NCBI GenBank assembly: GCA_900769145.1
Contig: CAAGFN010000075.1
Location: 1-8,382 of the forward strand
DNA from: Rikenellaceae bacterium
GTDB lineage: Bacteria > Bacteroidota > Bacteroidia > Bacteroidales > UBA932
Direction of reading: 5' to 3'
Length of the DNA stretch: 8,382 bases
Shown in pieces: positions 7,015 through 8,382 of the stretch (position 1 is its first letter; each line of letters opens with the position of its first letter). Below the pieces are notes generated by a model. That model was not told the DNA's origin and made no database searches. It saw only the letters and a program-made list of their open reading frames with translations. Made by a program: the position numbers and the translations under genes.

Positions 7015-7371
7015 TTGGGGATCAGTATTGCGAATCAATCTGGAACAGGGATGTTGTGCGGCACCAATGTCGGGGCTTTTGTCCGCTCCATTGTCGGGGT
7101 GGACAGGAAGGTGGCGGTGCGGCGTTTCGGGGAGTTTATCTCGGATGCCGAGCTCAATGCCGTGCAGGAGGATTTCCTCTCCAGCATTATCCAGTACGTC
7201 TGCGAGAATGGCGACATCAGCAAGGAGATAGTGGTGAATGAGGCCCCGTTCGATGAGTGCCTGTCGGTCTTCAGCCCCTACATGGTCCCGCTGGCCAAGT
7301 ACATTGACAATCTGCACAATGTCATCATCCCACAGTGCGGAGATTCGATTGGCGGGAAGTTCAGAGCGTAG
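7015..7371 (+). pseudogene. orphan C-terminal fragment of type I restriction subunit HsdR
   Basis: The frame reads GAFVRSIVGVDRKVAVRRF, then EFISDAELNAVQEDFLSSII, QYVCENGDI and VVNEAPFDE. This matches the pattern of the C-terminal helical domain of EcoEI-type HsdR proteins (GxFxRSxVGLDRxAA..F..F, LNxxQ..F...II, the xNGxx turn, then [YN]E.PF.[DE]). About 100 residues are recognisable, from roughly 7066 to the TAG at 7369-7371. Full HsdR proteins are about 800-1000 residues, so the nuclease and helicase domains are missing. The frame can only open from a TTG at 7015 inside the T-run of the tRNA terminator, with no ribosome-binding site and no promoter after that terminator. It is therefore a remnant rather than a working gene. 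No hsdM or hsdS is recognisable in the window. It probably marks an eroded restriction-modification island downstream of tRNA-Pro. Confidence 0.7.
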
Positions 7372-7567
7372 TTTCAGCGGGGGAGCCTGTCCGGAAAGTA
7401 CCCCTACGTCTGCTTCTACCCCTTCCAGAGTATCGCAGAAAACCAGTTACGCTCTTAAGTGCGGACTTTTTGGCCTAGCTGGGGAGGGAGAGACTTCGCG
7501 ATGACAGAAGATGACTTTTGGGTCCGCCCCTTCTTTTGCGATATGAACGGCATCGAGGAGACGCTTG
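7372..7567. other. unassigned stretch after the HsdR fragment
   Basis: No convincing gene on either strand. Short open frames exist (for example plus-strand 7459-7686 and minus-strand 7447-7737), but they are rich in Arg, Ser, Cys and Pro, overlap each other on opposite strands, lack ribosome-binding sites and show no motif I recognise. Base composition differs little from the flanking HsdR remnant. It is likely decayed or repeat-derived sequence. Confidence 0.4.
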
Positions 7568-7715
7568 CTGCAATTCATCGAGCAGGGGGTGAACCCAACT
7601 GGGATAGTTGTGAGGCAATTTGTGACGCTCGATGGCTTCAATTCCGTGGCATCGAGCGGGAGTTGACCCAATACAGATATCTGTAAGCCAAGTTGGTCCG
7701 CTCGATGAATTGCAG
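7568..7715. repeat. 148-bp segment bounded by a perfect 16-bp inverted repeat
   Basis: CTGCAATTCATCGAGC at 7568-7583 returns as its exact reverse complement at 7700-7715. Inside lie a second inverted pair CGCTCGATG/CATCGAGCG (7626-7634 with 7650-7658), a perfect 14-bp palindrome TACAGATATCTGTA (7672-7685), and a third pairing CATCGAGCGG/CCGCTCGATG (7650-7659 with 7698-7707) centred on that palindrome at 7678.5. The CATCGAG core also occurs at 7551. The modules could pair in alternative ways, so the transcript or single strand could adopt competing folds. No flanking target duplication is evident. It could be a small non-autonomous element, an invertible segment or a structured RNA. Confidence 0.7.
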
Positions 7716-7820
7716 GAAGATACGTCACTCCCACCACGCTTCGTCTGAAGGCAGTTGCGCAGCTTGTGAGGAATCCACGGAACAGTTATCGCATCAGCCG
7801 GAACGAGCAAATAAAAATGA
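7716..7820. other. unassigned spacer between two repeat elements
   Basis: No gene or motif recognised. One plus-strand frame stays open from about 7721 to the TAG near 7861, rich in Arg, Asn and Ser, but it has no start with a ribosome-binding site and no recognisable domain. Confidence 0.3.
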
Positions 7821-7882
7821 TTATCCGCAATTCGTACAGAACAACTTATTGCTCATAGCGTCATCCCCGGCATTTCTTTGTC

Positions 7883-7903
7883 ATCCCCGGCTTGACCGGG
7901 GAT
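7883..7903. repeat. REP-like hairpin 1
   Basis: ATCCCCGG (7883-7890) pairs perfectly with CCGGGGAT (7896-7903) around the 5-base loop CTTGA. It is followed by CTTTT on the plus strand, so it could also weakly terminate plus-strand transcription. It is one of three GC-rich palindromes inside the 200-bp element. Confidence 0.8.
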
Positions 7904-7944
7904 CTTTTGTAAAGAACTGTCTATTCTATTTATTTGCAGGCAAG

Positions 7945-7968
7945 ATGCCCGGTCTAAAAGCCGGGCAT
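7945..7968. repeat. REP-like hairpin 2
   Basis: ATGCCCGG (7945-7952) pairs perfectly with CCGGGCAT (7961-7968) around the 8-base loop TCTAAAAG. It is a mirror-oriented relative of hairpin 1, differing at one stem pair (GC against CG next to the AT), as in head-to-head REP pairs. Confidence 0.8.
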
Positions 7969-7977
7969 GACGGAAAA

Positions 7978-7994
7978 GTCAAGCCGGGCTTGAC
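7978..7994. repeat. REP-like palindrome 3
   Basis: GTCAAGCCGGGCTTGAC is a 17-bp palindrome with a single central base (7986). As a single strand it would fold as a 7-bp stem with a 3-base loop. It shares the GTCA-CCGG core with the two hairpins to its left. Confidence 0.75.
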
Positions 7995-8115
7995 GAGACA
8001 GTTTTACGAATTGCGGATAAACAATAAAAAAATTAAAATTCATATATTTCGTCACCACTACCGCAGTTTTCCAGGAAATTTTGTAATATATTCGGAGTTC
8101 ATAAAACAATTACTT

Positions 8116-8382
8116 ATGAACACGATGAATTTACAGACAAAAAAGGAAGACCAGGTTTTCGTGAACCTGCTTACCGATGCTGGGTTAAGCACCTTCGGTG
8201 CTTTTCCTCCTTTGCGCCTCGGCAATTGAGCAAGCTCATTGCACTCGGCTTGTGCGTCGGTTCAAAGCCGTGTATGCCGATCCGGCAAACAAACCAATTC
8301 TAATCAATCTTCTCAATACGGTCCTCCCTGACGATATAAGGGTCAGCGACATAGTCGAATATCGAGACAGGGAGCAGACTCC
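8116..8382 (+). pseudogene. PD-(D/E)XK nuclease-family transposase (Rpn-like), 5' part, disrupted
   Basis: The ATG at 8116 opens a frame ending LLTDAG (about 8167-8184), which then runs into 15 unrelated residues and a TGA at 8227-8229. A second frame starting with the TTC at 8261 reads FKAVYADPANKP, then ILINLLNTVLPDDIRVSDIV, then EYRDREQT to the window edge. Both parts resemble the N-terminus of Bacteroidota PD-(D/E)XK nuclease-family transposases (Rpn, PF12784 type), where an NP.LLI.LLN.VLP.D/E.RI.DI.Y stretch near residue 30-60 is typical. Deleting 76 bases (8187-8262) joins them without a seam as LLTDAGFKAVYADP. The catalytic nuclease residues lie downstream, outside the window. The gene is broken by an insertion and is read here as a recent pseudogene; the 3' part is not visible. 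Confidence 0.75.
8187..8262. mobile_element. 76-bp palindromic insertion with GGTT target duplication
   Basis: The inserted sequence lies between two copies of GGTT (8183-8186 and 8259-8262). It begins with a perfect hairpin AAGCACC/GGTGCTT (8187-8193 with 8197-8203, loop TTC). Its right half holds TGAGC/GCTCA (8227-8231 with 8234-8238) extended by GCAA/TTGC (8222-8225 with 8239-8242) across one bulged T. It is far too short to encode anything and must be moved by machinery elsewhere. It shifts the host frame by +1 and supplies an in-frame stop. The insertion reading rests on the perfect restoration of the interrupted frame when the 76 bases are removed. Confidence 0.75.

Larger units (their letters stand above)
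7821..8020. mobile_element. 200-bp MITE- or BIME-like element with 16-bp terminal inverted repeats
   Basis: TTATCCGCAATTCGTA (7821-7836) and its exact reverse complement (8005-8020) bound a non-coding segment packed with REP-like palindromes. GTCATCCCCGGC occurs twice in direct orientation (7860-7871 and 7880-7891) and as the near-exact reverse complement GCCGGGCATGAC (7960-7971). Three hairpins follow one another. The element resembles clustered REP sequences (BIMEs) that are moved by RAYT/Y1 transposases in other bacteria. The 16-bp ends are more like a MITE. AATAAAAA lies close outside both ends (7810-7817 and 8023-8030) but is low-complexity, so it is weak evidence of a target duplication. 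No transposase is encoded within it. Confidence 0.7.

Noticed and set aside
6841..7317. Minus-strand open frame of 158 codons across the tRNA-Pro gene
   Set aside because: It is antisense to the tRNA, the terminator and the HsdR remnant. Its middle is the translated reverse of a tRNA, a common spurious frame.
7568..7715. Complete insertion sequence
   Set aside because: The 148-bp span cannot encode a transposase and no target duplication flanks the repeats.
7447..7737. Minus-strand open frame of 96 codons rich in Cys, Pro and Arg
   Set aside because: No domain recognised, no ribosome-binding site, and it spans the inverted-repeat segment. Its opposite-strand partner frame is equally open.
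7821..8020. CRISPR array
   Set aside because: The repeated modules are palindromic, in both orientations, unevenly spaced and only about 12 bases long, with no regular spacers and no cas gene.
7693..8229. Plus-strand open frame of 178 codons
   Set aside because: It runs through the 200-bp palindrome element and into the broken transposase gene. Only its last part from the ATG at 8116 reads as a known protein start, so the rest is chance opening through repeats.

Overview
This window most likely comes from a bacterium of the phylum Bacteroidota, probably an uncultured gut or host-associated Bacteroidales. Three things point there. Several intergenic regions carry the Bacteroidota promoter form (a TTTG box, about 19 bases, then TAnnTTTG). 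Most genes lack a clear Shine-Dalgarno sequence. The gene set includes a secreted alpha-L-fucosidase, a U32 peptidase-family protein and a PD-(D/E)XK 'transposase' of the Rpn type. The genus cannot be fixed from the sequence alone.

Layout. Positions 100-6827 are dense and all on the minus strand. Read in the direction of transcription (right to left) they are: a trans-isoprenyl diphosphate synthase (6827-5853), a U32 peptidase-family protein of the TrhP/YegQ-like group (5803-4436), a secreted GH29 alpha-L-fucosidase (4424-3123), phosphoglycerate kinase pgk (3037-1766), prolipoprotein diacylglyceryl transferase lgt (1641-754) and a prolyl-tRNA editing protein of the ProX/YbaK family (744-100). 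The spacing suggests three transcription units: synthase-U32-fucosidase, pgk alone with its own promoter, and lgt-proX, which are 9 bases apart. A tRNA-Pro(UGG) gene at 6902-6975 is transcribed divergently on the plus strand from a very good Bacteroidota promoter and ends in a textbook intrinsic terminator (6981-7009).

Right of the tRNA (about 7017-8382) the character changes to an accessory, decaying region. It starts with a roughly 100-residue orphan C-terminus of a type I restriction HsdR subunit. Next comes about 450 bases without a convincing gene, holding a 16-bp inverted repeat and several inverted CATCGAG(C) modules. Then there is a 200-bp element with perfect 16-bp terminal inverted repeats enclosing REP-like GTCATCCCCGGC modules. 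Last is the 5' end of a PD-(D/E)XK nuclease/transposase gene, broken by a 76-bp insertion that contains a perfect hairpin and is flanked by a GGTT duplication. Removing the 76 bases restores one continuous reading frame. This right-hand part, a tRNA-flanking graveyard of small palindromic elements, is the most interesting part of the window.

Functionally the left part mixes core metabolism (glycolysis, isoprenoid precursors), envelope biogenesis (lipoprotein lipidation), translation fidelity and tRNA modification (ProX, U32, tRNA-Pro) and glycan foraging (fucosidase). No complete new defence or metabolic system is visible. All calls rest on reading motifs in the translated sequence; no database search was run.
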